A stretch of 48,752 nucleotides of DNA from Burkholderiales bacterium Ga0074133 (lineage in GTDB: Bacteria; Pseudomonadota; Gammaproteobacteria; Burkholderiales; Burkholderiaceae_C), in the NCBI GenBank assembly GCA_001464865.1, contig LNEG01000064.1:1-48752 (forward strand), in the 5' to 3' direction. The notes under the pieces were generated by a model, which was not told the DNA's origin, did no database searches, and saw only the letters and a list, made by a program, of their open reading frames with translations. Made by a program: the position numbers and the translations under genes. Below, piece by piece: positions 1 to 7,436 of the stretch (within the stretch, counting starts at the first letter, position 1; each line of letters starts with the position of its first letter).

Positions 1-1
1 C

Positions 2-3000
2 TACGAAGCCGTGGTGGCCGGGTACGGGCGGTCACAAACGCACAAGGCCCTGGCCGGGGCCTTGGCAAAGCGGGTGGAGTTTGACCTGGCCGACGAGGCG
101 GGCGTGGTCGATGCGTCGGTGCCAGCCTTCGGTACGTGCTTTCCCGAGCTGGCCCACTGCGCCGACCCGGCCGATGCATTGGCCGATGCCGCCTGCCGCC
201 AGCGCTGGCTGGCCTGGGCCCGCGCGCTCGGGACTGAAACCAACAAGACACCGAAAAAGGCGGCCGACGCCATCATCGATGCGCTGGCCAGCACCGACCC
301 CGCCCAGTGCCTGGCCATGCTGCGCAAGGCACTGTTTGTGGCCAAGGAAGACCGGCTCACCAAACACCTCGAAAAGTACGTGGCTGCGCAGGAGGCCGAA
401 CCCGAGCTGCAGCGCCTGCTGGCTGCGCGGCACCAGCATGCGGCGTGGCAGCACCAGCAGCGCATGGCCCGCCTTGCGCGCTGCCTCATTGCGCAATTTG
501 CGGCCGTCAAGCACCAGCACGGCTGGGTGGACATGAACGACGTGGAGCGCATGGCGCTGGTGATGCTGGCCGACCCGGTGCTCAGTGGCTGGGTGCAGGA
601 GCGCCTGGATGCCCGTGTGCGCCACCTGCTGGTGGACGAGTTTCAGGACACCAACCCGCTGCAGTGGCAGGCGCTGCATGCCTGGCTGTCGGGCTACGCG
701 GGCTCGGGCGGCGGCGCCACCGCGCCCAGCGTGTTCATCGTGGGCGATCCCAAGCAGAGCATCTACCGCTTCCGGCGCGCCGAGCCGCAGGTCTTCATCG
801 CGGCCCAGGCGTTTGTGCGCAATGGCCTGGGCGGTGATCTGCTGAGCTGCGACCACACGCGCCGCAACGCCACGGGCGTGATCGCAGCCGTCAATGCGGT
901 GATGGGCACTGCGCAGGCGCAGGGCGAAACCAGCGGATTCCGGCCGCACACGACCGAGTCCCGGGATGTGGGTGTGGTGCTGCGCCTGCCGGCCATCGGG
1001 CCGGATACCGACACGGCGCAGGCTGCGGCAGACCCTGGTGCGGTGGGCACCGATGGTGCTGCGGCCGTACGTCTGGCCAGGTCCAGCCCGATGCAATGGC
1101 GCGACAGCCTGACCGAGCCGCGCCACGAGCCCGAAGAAACCCAGCGCATGCGCGAATGCAACCAGGCGGCTGCGTGGGTGGCTGCGCAGATAGCGCAGGG
1201 TGTGCCGCCCAAGGAGGTGCTGGTGCTGGCCCGCAAGCGTGACCGCCTGGCCACCATGCAGGATGCACTGCGCGCGCTGCACTTGCCCTGCGTGCAGCCC
1301 GAAAAGGCCGACCTGTTCGACGCGCCCGAGGTGCAGGACATCATCGCGCTGCTCGATGCGCTGGTCTCGACCCGCCACGACCTCTCGCTGGCTCGGGCCC
1401 TGCGTTCGCCATTGTTCGGGCTGGATGACGACGCCCTGGTGACCCTGGCGGTGCTGCGCCGCGCCCCGGAACACGCCGCGTGCAGCTGGTTTGATCTGCT
1501 ACAAAAAGAGGAGCTAAGGGGGCATGATTTTCCTGGGCTTGGGGCCAATCTGACCCAATACAAGGCGTGGGTGGACACTCTGCCGCCCCACGACGCCCTG
1601 CATGCCATCTACGAACATGCCGACGTGCTGGCCCGGTTTTCCGCGGCGGCCCCGGCGTCGCAGCGTGCCGCCGTGCAGGCCAACCTGCGTGCGCTGCTGT
1701 CGGCGGCGCTGCAACATGACGGAGGGCGCTACCTCACGCCGTACGCCTTTGTGCGGGCGATGAAAAAGGGCGGCGTCCGTGCGCCGGGCCGGGTGGACCT
1801 GCAGGCTGTGCGGTTGCTCACGGTGCATGGCGCCAAGGGGCTGGAGGCGCATTCGGTACTGCTGCTGGACACCGATACCCGCCCCCAGAAGGCCGAAACC
1901 ATGGGTGTGCTGGTGGACTGGCCTGGCGAGCAGGCCGTGCCCGCCGCCTTCGTGTTCATGGCCAGTGAATCCAGCCCGCCGCCCAGCGCCACGCAGGCGG
2001 TGGCGGCCGAGCAGCAGGCGCGCCAGCGCGAAGAGCTGAACATGCTCTATGTGGCCATGACGCGCGCCAAGCACTGCCTGGCGCTGTCGTCCGTGCAGCC
2101 GTCCCACTCGGCCCCCGGCAGCTGGTGGAACCGGCTCGCGTCTGTGGCCGAGGATGCCGTGCCCGCCAGTGGCCCGGCAGATGTTCCACGGCACGCTGAC
2201 CCGCAAATCGGCGATCCAACTGCGGTCACACAAGAAGTGTTCTCGGTGGCAGAGCTTCCTGCGCTGCCAGCGCACAGGCAGAAGCTGTCTGCGAACCTGC
2301 CGCCGACAGGCCCGGCCGGGCTCGGTGCGGGCGTTGCGGAACCCGCAGAAGGCCCCAGCTCGACTCCGCAATCGCGCCTGGGTGAAGCCATGCACCAGTT
2401 GCTGGAGCAGGCTGGCGTGGCGGGTGTCTCACTCGAAGATTTGCGCGAGCACGGCTTTTCTGCAGTACGTAAGGCGCGGTTGGCGCAGGATTTCGACATC
2501 ACCTTCGCTGCTGCCAGCCAGGCCTGTGAGACGGCGTGTCGAATTCTGGCGGGTGAGGGGGCCTGGGCTTGGGACCCGGGTTGCGTCGATACCGCCATCA
2601 ACGAAGCCCCGTTGCGCTACCGTGGCCAGAGCCTGCGCATCGACCGCCTCGTGCACTGCTACGAGCCTGCCGCCCGAGCCGGCTGGTGGGTGCTCGACTA
2701 CAAAAGCGCCCACCAGCCCGAGCGGCAGCCTGCGCTGGTTGCACAAATGGCGCTGTACCGACAGGCGGTGCAAAGCCAGACCCCCGGCGAGCGCGTGTTT
2801 GCCGCGTTCCTGACGGGTGATGGGCGGCTGGCGCTGGTGGCCGATGGCGCGGACGGCGTGGTGGCGGCACCGGCGTCGGCGGATCTGGGCGAGCGGCCGT
2901 CCCCCGGCGGACCGGCGGGCTCCGGAGTCGGAGCTGCTCCGTTGGGGCATACTCCGGCCCCCGCGCGGCCTGCTGCACCATCGGTTTCTGCGCAACCTCC

Positions 3001-3037
3001 TGCTCCATCCGATCACGGTCAGGGCTCCCTGTTCTGA
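2..3037 (+). CDS. UvrD/RecB-type helicase-nuclease (AddA-like), 5' truncated by window edge
   Basis: This is an ATP-dependent DNA helicase fused to a nuclease, the type that resects double-strand breaks. The frame is open from base 2, so the N-terminus and Walker A lie outside the window. Visible superfamily 1 motifs, numbered from the window edge, are the Walker B DEFQD near residue 210, GDPKQSIYRFRR near 248, LLTVHGAKGLE near 604 and MLYVAMTRAKH near 680. The C-terminal part has WWVLDYKS with a downstream QMALYRQA near 895-920, the signature of a PD-(D/E)XK nuclease of the RecB/AddA class. The last 45 or so residues are Pro/Ala/Gly-rich and end in GSLF. Residues around 499-519 are encoded by a dispersed repeat that reads in frame. 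An AddB-like partner would be expected upstream, outside the window. The family is clear; the choice between AddA and another RecB-like name is less so. Confidence 0.88.
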   Translation, partial: YEAVVAGYGRSQTHKALAGALAKRVEFDLADEAGVVDASVPAFGTCFPELAHCADPADALADAACRQRWLAWARALGTETNKTPKKAADAIIDALASTDPAQCLAMLRKALFVAKEDRLTKHLEKYVAAQEAEPELQRLLAARHQHAAWQHQQRMARLARCLIAQFAAVKHQHGWVDMNDVERMALVMLADPVLSGWVQERLDARVRHLLVDEFQDTNPLQWQALHAWLSGYAGSGGGATAPSVFIVGDPKQSIYRFRRAEPQVFIAAQAFVRNGLGGDLLSCDHTRRNATGVIAAVNAVMGTAQAQGETSGFRPHTTESRDVGVVLRLPAIGPDTDTAQAAADPGAVGTDGAAAVRLARSSPMQWRDSLTEPRHEPEETQRMRECNQAAAWVAAQIAQGVPPKEVLVLARKRDRLATMQDALRALHLPCVQPEKADLFDAPEVQDIIALLDALVSTRHDLSLARALRSPLFGLDDDALVTLAVLRRAPEHAACSWFDLLQKEELRGHDFPGLGANLTQYKAWVDTLPPHDALHAIYEHADVLARFSAAAPASQRAAVQANLRALLSAALQHDGGRYLTPYAFVRAMKKGGVRAPGRVDLQAVRLLTVHGAKGLEAHSVLLLDTDTRPQKAETMGVLVDWPGEQAVPAAFVFMASESSPPPSATQAVAAEQQARQREELNMLYVAMTRAKHCLALSSVQPSHSAPGSWWNRLASVAEDAVPASGPADVPRHADPQIGDPTAVTQEVFSVAELPALPAHRQKLSANLPPTGPAGLGAGVAEPAEGPSSTPQSRLGEAMHQLLEQAGVAGVSLEDLREHGFSAVRKARLAQDFDITFAAASQACETACRILAGEGAWAWDPGCVDTAINEAPLRYRGQSLRIDRLVHCYEPAARAGWWVLDYKSAHQPERQPALVAQMALYRQAVQSQTPGERVFAAFLTGDGRLALVADGADGVVAAPASADLGERPSPGGPAGSGVGAAPLGHTPAPARPAAPSVSAQPPAPSDHGQGSLF
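1497..1558 (+). repeat. dispersed palindromic repeat, copy inside the helicase gene
   Basis: The sequence GCTACAAAAAGAGGAGCTA followed by GGGCTTGGGGCCAATCTGACCC resembles the short repeat found near 12697, 24378 and 29531. All share a GCTA/AGCTA half, then a GCG-CTGGAGGCC-like half, then a GGCTTGAA-like end. Here it is in frame and adds about 20 residues between conserved helicase segments. The match is by eye and this copy is the most diverged. Confidence 0.45.
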
Positions 3038-3100
3038 CCGGGGCCTGCGATCCGACGCGCATACATTCTTTCTTCTCCCTTGCTACCGAGAACCACATCC

Positions 3101-4477
3101 ATGCAACCCACCACCGACCTGGTTCCCGACATGCCCGCCAGCGAGCCTGTGCAAGCCCAGCGCATCGCGTGCGATGTGGCCGTGGTGGGCGGCGGCCCCG
3201 CGGGACTGATGGCCGCCGAGGTGCTGGCGCGGGCAGGCGTTGCCGTGCATCTGTTTGATTCGATGCCATCGGTGGGCCGCAAATTCCTGCTGGCGGGCAA
3301 GGGCGGTCTCAACCTCACCCATTCGGAAGATCACGCCCGGTTTGCCACCCGTTTCGAAGGACGCGAGGCACAGGTAGGGCCGTTGATTGCAGGCTTTGGC
3401 GCGCAGCAGGTGCGCGACTGGGCCAAGGATCTGGGGGTGGACACTTTCGTGGGTACCTCCGGGCGGGTGTTCCCCACCGACATGAAGGCGGCTCCCCTGT
3501 TGCGCGCGTGGCTGCACCGGCTGCGCGGCCAGGGGGTCAAATTCCACATGCGCCATCGCTGGGTGGGCTGGGCGGGCGATGGTGCCCTGCAGTTCTCCAC
3601 CCCATCGGGCCCTGGCGTGGTCGAGGCGCGTGCCGTGGTCCTTGCGCTGGGCGGGGCCAGCTGGTCGCGCCTGGGCTCCGACGGCCAATGGGTGCCGCTG
3701 GTGGCCGCCCGCGGCATGGACGTGGCGCCGCTGCGCCCCGCCAACTGCGGTTTCGATGTACTGCGAGCCGGCGCGTCGGCAGGCGAAACCCGGCGCGAGT
3801 TCCTGCAGGAGCTCGCGGGCCGAACCCCCGCCAGCACCGTGGGGTGGACGCCCCACTTCGCTGAGCGTTTTGGAGGCCAGCCCTTCAAGACCGTGGCCCT
3901 CACTTTCACGGACAGCCAGGGCCGCAGCTTCAGCCGCAAGGGCGAATTCGTAGCCACTGCCACGGGCGTGGAAGGCAGCCTGGTGTACGCGGCTTCCCAC
4001 CTGCTGCGGGATGAAATCGAAGCCCACGGCCATGCCACCTTCCATCTCGACCTGCTGCCCGACCATTCCCCCGAGCGCGTGCTGGTGGAGGTGCGCCATC
4101 CGCGCGGCTCGCGATCGCTTTCCAGCCATCTCAAGAGCCGCCTGGGCCTGGACGGCATCAAGGCGGGCATCCTCTACGAGCACCTGGGCAAGGACGGCGT
4201 GAACGATGCCGTGGCGCTCGCCCGCGCCATCAAGGCCGTGCCCATCACCGTGGTCGCTCCACGCCCCATCGATGAAGCCATCAGCACCGCGGGTGGCGTG
4301 CGCTTTGACGCGCTGGACCCGGACCTGATGGCCCGTGCTGTGCCTGGCGTCTTCTGTGCTGGCGAAATGCTCGACTGGGAGGCCCCCACGGGGGGCTATC
4401 TGCTGACGGCCAGCATGGCCAGCGGCCGCACGGCTGCGCAGGGCGTGCTGCGCTGGCTGGGTGAGGCAGGGGATTGA
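3101..4477 (+). CDS. NAD(P)/FAD-dependent oxidoreductase, HI0933/BaiN family (TIGR03862-like)
   Basis: A flavoprotein of 458 residues. The N-terminal dinucleotide-binding fold is clear: VVGGGPAGLMAAEVLARAG near residues 20-40, followed by the family hallmark GRKFLLAGKGGLNLTHSE. The C-terminal FAD-contacting segment GVFCAGEMLDWEAPTGGYLL is also present. Family members are soluble flavoproteins, mostly of unknown substrate; the BaiN branch has been linked to bile-acid or enone reduction. I chose the ATG at 3101 because the only longer in-frame start is a TTG at 3080 and homologues begin close to the Rossmann strand. It lies 63 bp after the helicase gene and could be cotranscribed. The integrated element begins 118 bp downstream. 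The substrate is unknown. Confidence 0.85.
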   Translation: MQPTTDLVPDMPASEPVQAQRIACDVAVVGGGPAGLMAAEVLARAGVAVHLFDSMPSVGRKFLLAGKGGLNLTHSEDHARFATRFEGREAQVGPLIAGFGAQQVRDWAKDLGVDTFVGTSGRVFPTDMKAAPLLRAWLHRLRGQGVKFHMRHRWVGWAGDGALQFSTPSGPGVVEARAVVLALGGASWSRLGSDGQWVPLVAARGMDVAPLRPANCGFDVLRAGASAGETRREFLQELAGRTPASTVGWTPHFAERFGGQPFKTVALTFTDSQGRSFSRKGEFVATATGVEGSLVYAASHLLRDEIEAHGHATFHLDLLPDHSPERVLVEVRHPRGSRSLSSHLKSRLGLDGIKAGILYEHLGKDGVNDAVALARAIKAVPITVVAPRPIDEAISTAGGVRFDALDPDLMARAVPGVFCAGEMLDWEAPTGGYLLTASMASGRTAAQGVLRWLGEAGD

Positions 4478-4594
4478 CGGGGTACGAGGCGCCCGGGCTT
4501 GCACTGTCAATCCGGTGCAGCAAGGGAATCTTCGGCGGGGTGTGGCAGAGCGCCACCGTTGACAGCGCGACGGGCAAACGCCCAACGGCAGAAG

Positions 4595-4616
4595 AAAGAA
4601 GTTGACGAGCCTTACC
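4595..4616. repeat. attL-like direct repeat (displaced ffs 3' end)
   Basis: Contains GTTGACGAGCCTTACC and matches 8910-8931 without mismatch over 22 bp. On the minus strand it is the terminal 15 or so bases of the SRP RNA plus flanking bases, cut off from the rest of that gene by the insertion. Confidence 0.9.
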
Positions 4617-4830
4617 GCCGCCATGGCGCGGGTAAATATCAATAAAATCAACAACTTACGGAGGTGTGGAAGACCTCAAGTGATACACCGATGTGTCACA
4701 GGAACCTCAGTCTATCGCGGTAGCTTGATGATTGCGAGGGCGAGATGGTCACACCTATCAGGCTTGTATTTGGTCGGAAGGCCCTTGATGCTTCGTTTGC
4801 GCCGCTCTTGGCGTGACCACTTGGACCATC
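4617..4830. other. non-coding left end of the element with putative integrase arm sites
   Basis: Together with 4478-4594 this makes about 350 bp without a convincing gene. It is more AT-rich than its surroundings. TGATACA at 4681-4687 faces TGTGTCA at 4692-4698, an inverted pair of TGAYACA. The same heptamer occurs twice at the right end of the element (8831-8837 and 8844-8850). This suggests arm-type binding sites for the integrase, but short motifs can recur by chance. Confidence 0.4.
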
Positions 4831-5022
4831 ATGATTCTGACCACCACCCGCTCCACCTTCGAGCTGTCGCTGGGATCCATGTTCATCAGCCGCCCCAGCT
4901 TTGAACTTCACTTCCAGGCACGTAGCGAACGGCCCCTCATGGCCTTCGACAAGCGCCGCGAGGGTGCCGACTTGGAGCTTTGGGGCTTCGGGCTTTATAT
5001 GGTCATCAGCCGCAAGGTGTGA
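4831..5022 (+). CDS. small hypothetical protein of the integrated element
   Basis: A 63-residue reading frame whose product has an ordinary globular composition (FISRPSFELHFQA, then DLELWGFGLYMVISRKV at the end). I do not recognise the family. The start is uncertain: GTG at 4813, ATG at 4831 and ATG at 4879 are in frame, and none has a good ribosome binding site. Small proteins of this kind are common in phage genomes, which fits the setting. It may not be expressed. Confidence 0.4.
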   Translation: MILTTTRSTFELSLGSMFISRPSFELHFQARSERPLMAFDKRREGADLELWGFGLYMVISRKV

Positions 5023-5249
5023 CGTGAAGGGGGCCGAAAGTTTTGCTATAGAAATCCGAGAGTCCCCTCGATCCAGACCGGCGAAGAAGTTTCCCCTCCG
5101 GGGGGGGGCGAGTGCCCCGCTCAGCCCTATGTGTGCCGTCTAGGAAACCCTCAGGGGTTGCGCGTGTCGGCAAAGCTCGCGACACCCTTTGGCCCGTGCA
5201 CTCCGATCAACAGCTCGATCTCGGGCAAGTCGCGGCTAGAAATGTCGCC

Positions 5250-5690
5250 TCAGAATATCTTGTTGAAGCGTATCGGAAGGGACGAGACCAGCGCTTGGCA
5301 GTTCATGGTGGATGACGAACCAGCCCCCGAGGATGTTGAACGGGTGATGTAAGCAACTAGGCCGGTGCCAGTAAAACTTGCGGAAATTTGCACGTTGCAT
5401 TGGTTGAACATGAGTTGCCCAGAAAGGCTTGCGTTGCTTCCGCTGATGGTCCCTTGGAGAAGTTGCCAAACGTTCACCTGCCGAGGCATGACAGAACCAA
5501 TCTCAGACGTGAATACGATTCCAGAGGCCGGCAAAATTTCGTACGAGGTAGCGATTACACGGTCGCCGTTGGTGTGCACTGATATATAGCTGTTCGGGGC
5601 TGCTGCATCTGCATAGATTCCATCGTACGGACCTGCGGCCATGGCGTGACCACACGCTGCGAGAGCCAAGGCAAAAAGCGTCTTCTTCAT
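5250..5690 (-). CDS. small secreted protein of unknown function
   Basis: Predicted product of 146 residues. It starts MKKTLFALALAACGHAMA, a typical Sec signal peptide with probable cleavage after residues 18-19, leaving about 127 exported residues. The mature part is rich in Ser, Thr, Gly and Asn, with two cysteines (FNQCNVQ and TMNCQAL) that could form a disulfide. The start is fixed by AGGAG eight bases upstream of the ATG at 5690. Longer in-frame starts would bury the signal peptide. It is divergent from the serine recombinase, with 195 bp between them. It is the one clear cargo-like gene of the element. No family is recognised. The 227 bp downstream of its stop (5023-5249) hold no convincing gene. 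Confidence 0.65.
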   Translation of the reverse strand: MKKTLFALALAACGHAMAAGPYDGIYADAAAPNSYISVHTNGDRVIATSYEILPASGIVFTSEIGSVMPRQVNVWQLLQGTISGSNASLSGQLMFNQCNVQISASFTGTGLVAYITRSTSSGAGSSSTMNCQALVSSLPIRFNKIF

Positions 5691-5820
5691 CGTTGCTCCT
5701 GTTTTAACTAGAAACATCATAGGCGGCACACCCCACCCGGCCAAAGACAAAGTGCGCACACTGGGTGTACGGAATCGACCGTCTACGGACACCCTTGTTT
5801 CATCCTGTCCACAAATTAGC

Positions 5821-5849
5821 TTGACAGGTTTTTGGGCATACTCGATGAT
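5821..5849 (+). promoter_or_regulatory. putative sigma-70 promoter of the serine recombinase
   Basis: A perfect TTGACA -35 at 5821-5826 is followed after 17 bp by GATGAT (4 of 6) at 5844-5849. Just downstream, CGTACATC is repeated directly with a 5-bp spacer (5851-5871). This would suit binding by the recombinase itself or by a repressor. Confidence 0.5.
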
Positions 5850-5885
5850 TCGTACATCGTTTACGTACATCCTGAGGTCTTCACC

Positions 5886-6476
5886 ATGTCCCGTGTCTTC
5901 GCTTACTGCCGTGTCTCCACTTCTGACCAGACCACCGAGAACCAGACCCGCGAGATAACCGGGGCGGGCTTCGCTGTGGAGCCCCGTAGGGTTCACGCTG
6001 AGACCATCAGCGGGTCCGTTGAGGCTGCCCAGCGGCCTGTCTTTGCATCCCTCCTAGCGAAGCTCGATGAGGGGGACGTGCTGGTGGTCACGAAGATGGA
6101 CCGCTTGGGGCGCAACGCGATGGACGTGCGGGCCACGGTGGACAAGCTGGCGGGTATGGGTGTCAGGGTTCACTGTCTGGCCTTGGGTGGTATGGACCTC
6201 ACCAGCCCAGCGGGCAAGATGACCATGGGGGTTATCAATGCCGTGGCTGAGTTTGAACGGGACTTGCTGGTAGAGCGCACCCAGGCGGGGCTCTCCCGTG
6301 CGAAGGCCGAAGGGAAGACGCTAGGCCGCCCTCAGAGCATCCAAGGGGGCACCATTGAGACCATCCGAGGGCGCCTTGCTGCTGGTGAGTCGGTGGCATC
6401 CCTGGCACGGGAGTACAGCACCAGCCGCCAGACCATCATGCGTATCAGGGACTCGGCCACGCCGATGCCTGCCTGA
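5886..6476 (+). CDS. serine recombinase, resolvase/invertase type
   Basis: A 196-residue site-specific recombinase of the small resolvase/invertase class, close to the usual 185-200 residues. The catalytic serine is S11 in YCRVSTSDQ with R9 beside it, and the active-site arginine pair lies in TKMDRLGRN near residue 75. The long E helix follows (NAVAEFERDLLVERTQAGL), then a C-terminal helix-turn-helix (SVASLAREYSTSRQTIMRI) for DNA binding. I used the ATG at 5886, preceded by TGAGG at good spacing; an upstream in-frame GTG adds a non-homologous extension. All catalytic residues are present, so it is probably active, unlike the integrase of the same element. It may invert DNA or resolve multimers; no paired crossover site was identified. 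Confidence 0.9.
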   Translation: MSRVFAYCRVSTSDQTTENQTREITGAGFAVEPRRVHAETISGSVEAAQRPVFASLLAKLDEGDVLVVTKMDRLGRNAMDVRATVDKLAGMGVRVHCLALGGMDLTSPAGKMTMGVINAVAEFERDLLVERTQAGLSRAKAEGKTLGRPQSIQGGTIETIRGRLAAGESVASLAREYSTSRQTIMRIRDSATPMPA

Positions 6477-6564
6477 TTTGAGAGAGCCCCAGGGAGGCCG
6501 CCCAGGAATGCAGGAAGGCCCTCCATGGGGCGGTGATAGCCCTGCCGTGTGTCGTGCGCTCCAG

Positions 6565-6583
6565 GCCCCGCTGGTGGGGCTTT
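6565..6583 (+). terminator. Rho-independent terminator-like hairpin after the recombinase gene
   Basis: GCCCC and GGGGC pair around a 6-base loop and are followed directly by TTT. It lies 90 bp after the recombinase stop and immediately before the first member of the repeat array. Confidence 0.5.
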
Positions 6584-6885
6584 GCGAGGTGGAGGGTTAA
6601 AGGTAGCCATTAGGAGAACTCCGTCACCCACTGCCCATGGTCCGCGCCAGCCGGGGTTCTGCGAGGTGGAGGGTTAAAGGTGGCCATTAGGAGAACCCCG
6701 CCTAGCCGGTACGGTTGCCGCCGCTGGTGCGCCCGGGCTTAGTCATGGGTAAAACGTACCCATTAGGAGAACCGCACTCCTGGCAGCCCTAGGCCCGCCC
6801 AGGACCCTTCGAAGGGATGCCCTGCAAGCCGCGCCAGTGCTTGCTTTGCTCAGTCACGAATAAAAGGTTGCCATATAGGAAGAGA
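6584..6885 (+). repeat. array of four promoter-like repeats (phage RNA polymerase type?)
   Basis: Four copies of a 23-26-bp motif lie in the same orientation in a gene-free stretch. Copies 1 and 2 share 40 bp (6584-6623 and 6661-6700) with two mismatches. Copies 3 (about 6747-6772) and 4 (about 6859-6885) share only the core. Core forms are GTTAAAGGTAGCCATTA then GGAGAA, GTAAAACGTACCCATTA then GGAGAA, and ATAAAAGGTTGCCATATA then GGAAGA. CCAT begins at 6607, 6684, 6759 and 6871, so the first three are 75-77 bp apart. Seventeen bases followed by a purine start of the GGAGAA type is the layout of T7/SP6-class promoters, and copy 4 shares AGGT, TATAG and AAGAG with SP6. No phage RNA polymerase gene is in the window, so the function is inferred; iterons or operators are alternatives. 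Confidence 0.6.
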
Positions 6886-6968
6886 GCCAGTCGAGGCTCG
6901 CCCCGTCGCTCGCTTCTCAGCGCCAGCCCCATCAGCCCCCTTGCTTCACGGCACGGGGGTTTTCTTTT
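6875..6968 (+). ncRNA. candidate small RNA from the last promoter-like repeat to a terminator
   Basis: If copy 4 of the repeat array is a promoter, transcription would start near 6875-6877 and meet a strong terminator at 6936-6968, giving an RNA of about 90 bases. It could form a hairpin GAGCC-AGTCGA-GGCTC near its 5' end. There is no start codon with a ribosome binding site inside. This is an inference from promoter-like and terminator-like sequence only. Confidence 0.3.
6936..6968 (+). terminator. Rho-independent terminator
   Basis: CCCCC(6936-6940) pairs with GGGGG (6955-6959), with an inner TGC/GCA continuation and a 6-base loop, followed by TTTTCTTTT. It separates the repeat array from the Rha-like remnant. 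Confidence 0.7.
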
Positions 6969-6990
6969 GCCCGCTCACCTTTCAACACCC

Positions 6991-7436
6991 ATGCTTACCA
7001 CCCACCCACCGACACCCCAGGCAGCCCCGTGCGGGGAAGACCACAGCGCCGCCCCGGCCCACCAGGAGGCCCCCAAGCGGGGCAGAGGGCGGCCCGCTAA
7101 GAGCCACGACAACCGCCGTGTGGCGGAGTTCATCGAAGCTACGTTCATCGCAGACCCGCCCGCAGAGCTTTCACCCTACGCAGGTCCGCCGCCTTGGGCG
7201 CGACCTCTTGAGAGCATCCTCACGGGGGTCGCTTGGCTGCAACCCTTGTGTCTGGCTACAACGTCCAGATGCGGCACCGGATCATCACCCGCTGGTTGGA
7301 GCTTGAGGAGGTCAGCAAGGCCCCCCAAGTGTCCACCGACGGAAGCCACCAGCTTCAGGGCCTCCCTGTGAGCCTTGAACCATCACCCGAAGTAGTCGCT
7401 AGGCTTGCTCTTGCGCAGCCTCATGGAGGGCCATAG
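6991..7436 (+). pseudogene. Rha-like phage regulatory protein, frameshifted and truncated
   Basis: The conserved C-terminal half of the phage pRha domain is recognisable at about 7233-7310: LVSGYNVQMRHRIITRWLELEE. Its frame has a stop at 7209-7211, so it has no N-terminus of its own. The adjacent frame from an ATG at 6991 supplies an Ala/Pro-rich start with an AT-hook-like KRGRGRP and SHDNRRV, ending at 7371. Joining both needs a frameshift near 7200-7230. The 3' end runs into sequence antisense to the truncated integrase (from about 7383), so the natural C-terminus is also lost. Rha proteins are temperate-phage regulators. The Rha assignment rests on a short motif; the N-terminal part may be unrelated. 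Confidence 0.45.

Noticed and set aside
5040-5056. TGCTATAGAAA resembling the SP6 promoter core
   Set aside because: The upstream bases do not match the four-copy repeat of the element and there is no GGAGAA; it is more like an ordinary extended -10.
5160-5249. Minus-strand frame reading DLPEIELLIGVHGPKGVASF, next to the secreted protein gene
   Set aside because: Only about 30 codons, with a stop just upstream and no start codon or ribosome binding site; it may be a gene fragment but cannot be supported.
6584-6885. Repeat array as a CRISPR locus
   Set aside because: Only four copies, uneven spacing (75-112 bp), no palindromic 28-37-bp repeat, spacers similar in part, and no cas genes.
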